From NCBI GenBank assembly GCA_013140715.1, contig JABFSG010000038.1, forward strand, positions 62,001-126,000: DNA of 64,000 nucleotides. The letters run 5' to 3'. How positions within the stretch are numbered: position 1 is the stretch's first letter; every line of letters starts with the position of its first letter. The DNA comes from Nitrospiraceae bacterium. Lineage in GTDB: Bacteria; Nitrospirota; Nitrospiria; Nitrospirales; Nitrospiraceae. Of the stretch, positions 63,251 to 64,000 are shown piece after piece. The notes under the pieces are model-generated. The model did not search any database. It was given only the letters and a program-made list of their open reading frames with translations, and was not told the origin of the DNA. Position numbers and translations under genes: made by a program.

Positions 63251-63730
63251 TCATTTGAGCTGTGACCCTGCTCGCAGGGTCGGCCGTCTTAATTGGATAA
63301 TGAGATAGGCCACGATGGCCAGATTCAGCAGCAGTACGCCGATTCGAAGTAGCGATACCTGCTCAACAACCTCGTAGATTTCGAATGGAAGTAATAGGCC
63401 CGTCGACACCACTGTCATGTACGAAGCCCAGGTAAACTCCAGCCACAGGCCAACACCTTCGATCAACAAAATCCCCGCGTAACCCAGACTGACTAGCCCG
63501 GCCAGCAGGACACTGTTCGATTGCAGCGCATCCACCTTCAACACCAAAGTGTGAATGAAGCGGGAGTCGGCATTCAAATGCAGCGCTTCGATCAGAAGTG
63601 AAAACAGCGTGGCAATCTCAGCATGCATCAACTTCAAAAGGCCCAAGCCGAGCAGAAGTAAGAGCAGCCCCTTCACCACCTTGAACACGGCAATCACGGC
63701 CAAGCCTGTATGGTGCGAGTGAGTCGTCAT
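63251..63730 (-). CDS. DUF2127 membrane protein
   Basis: 159 residues with four helices: VIAVFKVVKGLLLLLLGLGLL, SVLLAGLVSLGYAGILLIEGVGL, YMTVVSTGLLLPFEIYEVVE and IGVLLLNLAIVAYLII. This is the layout and wording of DUF2127, with GLWLEFTWASYMTVV and PFEIYEV as signatures. It starts with a His-rich MTTHSHHTG. Function is unknown. It stands alone, facing the beta-helix gene. Confidence 0.85.
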   Translation of the reverse strand: MTTHSHHTGLAVIAVFKVVKGLLLLLLGLGLLKLMHAEIATLFSLLIEALHLNADSRFIHTLVLKVDALQSNSVLLAGLVSLGYAGILLIEGVGLWLEFTWASYMTVVSTGLLLPFEIYEVVEQVSLLRIGVLLLNLAIVAYLIIQLRRPTLRAGSQLK

Positions 63731-63951
63731 CGATTCGAGAGACTATCACAAACGACAGCAACTCTAGCAGTGGACGCGGGTAGGGATGTCGTCTCGTGAA
63801 CTAAAATGTAAGACGTAAAACGTTTCAGGGTTTCAGTGAGGGCCCAGATGCGCTCCACGCACAACGAACATCAAACCGGTGAACTGCCGGCGAGGGTGGA
63901 CGTCTGTTCAGCCCGAGAAAATTCCCGGCATTTTTCTCCTTGGAAGCGAAC

Positions 63952-64000
63952 TTACATCTTCTCCCAATCCACAGTCTTCATCCACTCAGCAAAGGTCGTG
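63952..64000 (-). CDS. 3' end of a gene cut by the window edge
   Basis: The minus strand has an open frame reading TTFAEWMKTVDWEKM followed by TAA at 63954. Amino acid use looks natural, but the fragment is only 15 residues, so it is listed with low confidence and no family. Confidence 0.35.
   Translation of the reverse strand, partial: TTFAEWMKTVDWEKM

Overview
The window reads as chromosomal DNA of a nitrite-oxidising bacterium of the genus Nitrospira. This rests on gene content: a nitrite oxidoreductase gamma-like subunit with its maturation genes, two unusual cytochrome bd-like oxidase subunits with membrane c-type cytochromes, a very large multicopper oxidase, and many secreted cupredoxin-type proteins. 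Most genes lie on the minus strand. No rRNA, tRNA, CRISPR array or complete insertion sequence was recognised.

Region 1 (1-5105): 5' end of an nxrC-like gene, a 37-residue membrane peptide, a TorD/NarJ-type chaperone, a four-cluster ferredoxin and a HELLH/CxxC protein, all minus strand. A seven-repeat WD40 protein diverges from them.

Region 2 (5100-15460): a type I restriction-modification island, transcribed hsdM-hsdS-kinase-PIN-hsdR. Between hsdS and hsdR sit a Ser/Thr protein kinase and a membrane-anchored PIN-like protein, plus a short relic of a second hsdS 3' end. Copies of one dispersed intergenic repeat flank the island in opposite orientation. This is the best candidate for an undescribed (defence) system.

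Region 3 (15687-16758): overlapping ORF6N / HigB-like toxin / HigA-like antitoxin genes.

Region 4 (16926-29339): an NtrC-type regulator and multi-PAS histidine kinase, then secF, secD, yajC, tgt, argS, a family 9 glycosyltransferase and mobA. These are ordinary housekeeping genes in one direction.

Region 5 (29352-44847): the respiratory block. It holds a dihaem cytochrome c/ethylbenzene-dehydrogenase-like protein, a monohaem and a dihaem membrane cytochrome c, two paralogous bd-like oxidase subunits, three tiny single-helix membrane proteins absent from the ORF track, two SUMF1-domain proteins without the FGE cysteine pair, a double PCP_red zinc-ribbon protein, a DUF420-like protein and a methyltransferase.

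Region 6 (44883-53525): periplasmic copper-type proteins. Two are paralogous CxxHxxM cupredoxin/carboxypeptidase-regulatory proteins, one is a SmbP-like metal-binding protein, and one is a 1579-residue multicopper oxidase whose four copper motifs are divided between two modules. REP-like repeats lie among them.

Region 7 (54061-64000): an APC permease, secreted PKD and FN3 proteins, a lone ScoMcrA-head-like protein, an orphan antitoxin-like gene, a four-gene overlapping VapC-type cluster, a frameshifted beta-helix gene, a DUF2127 protein and a gene cut by the window end.
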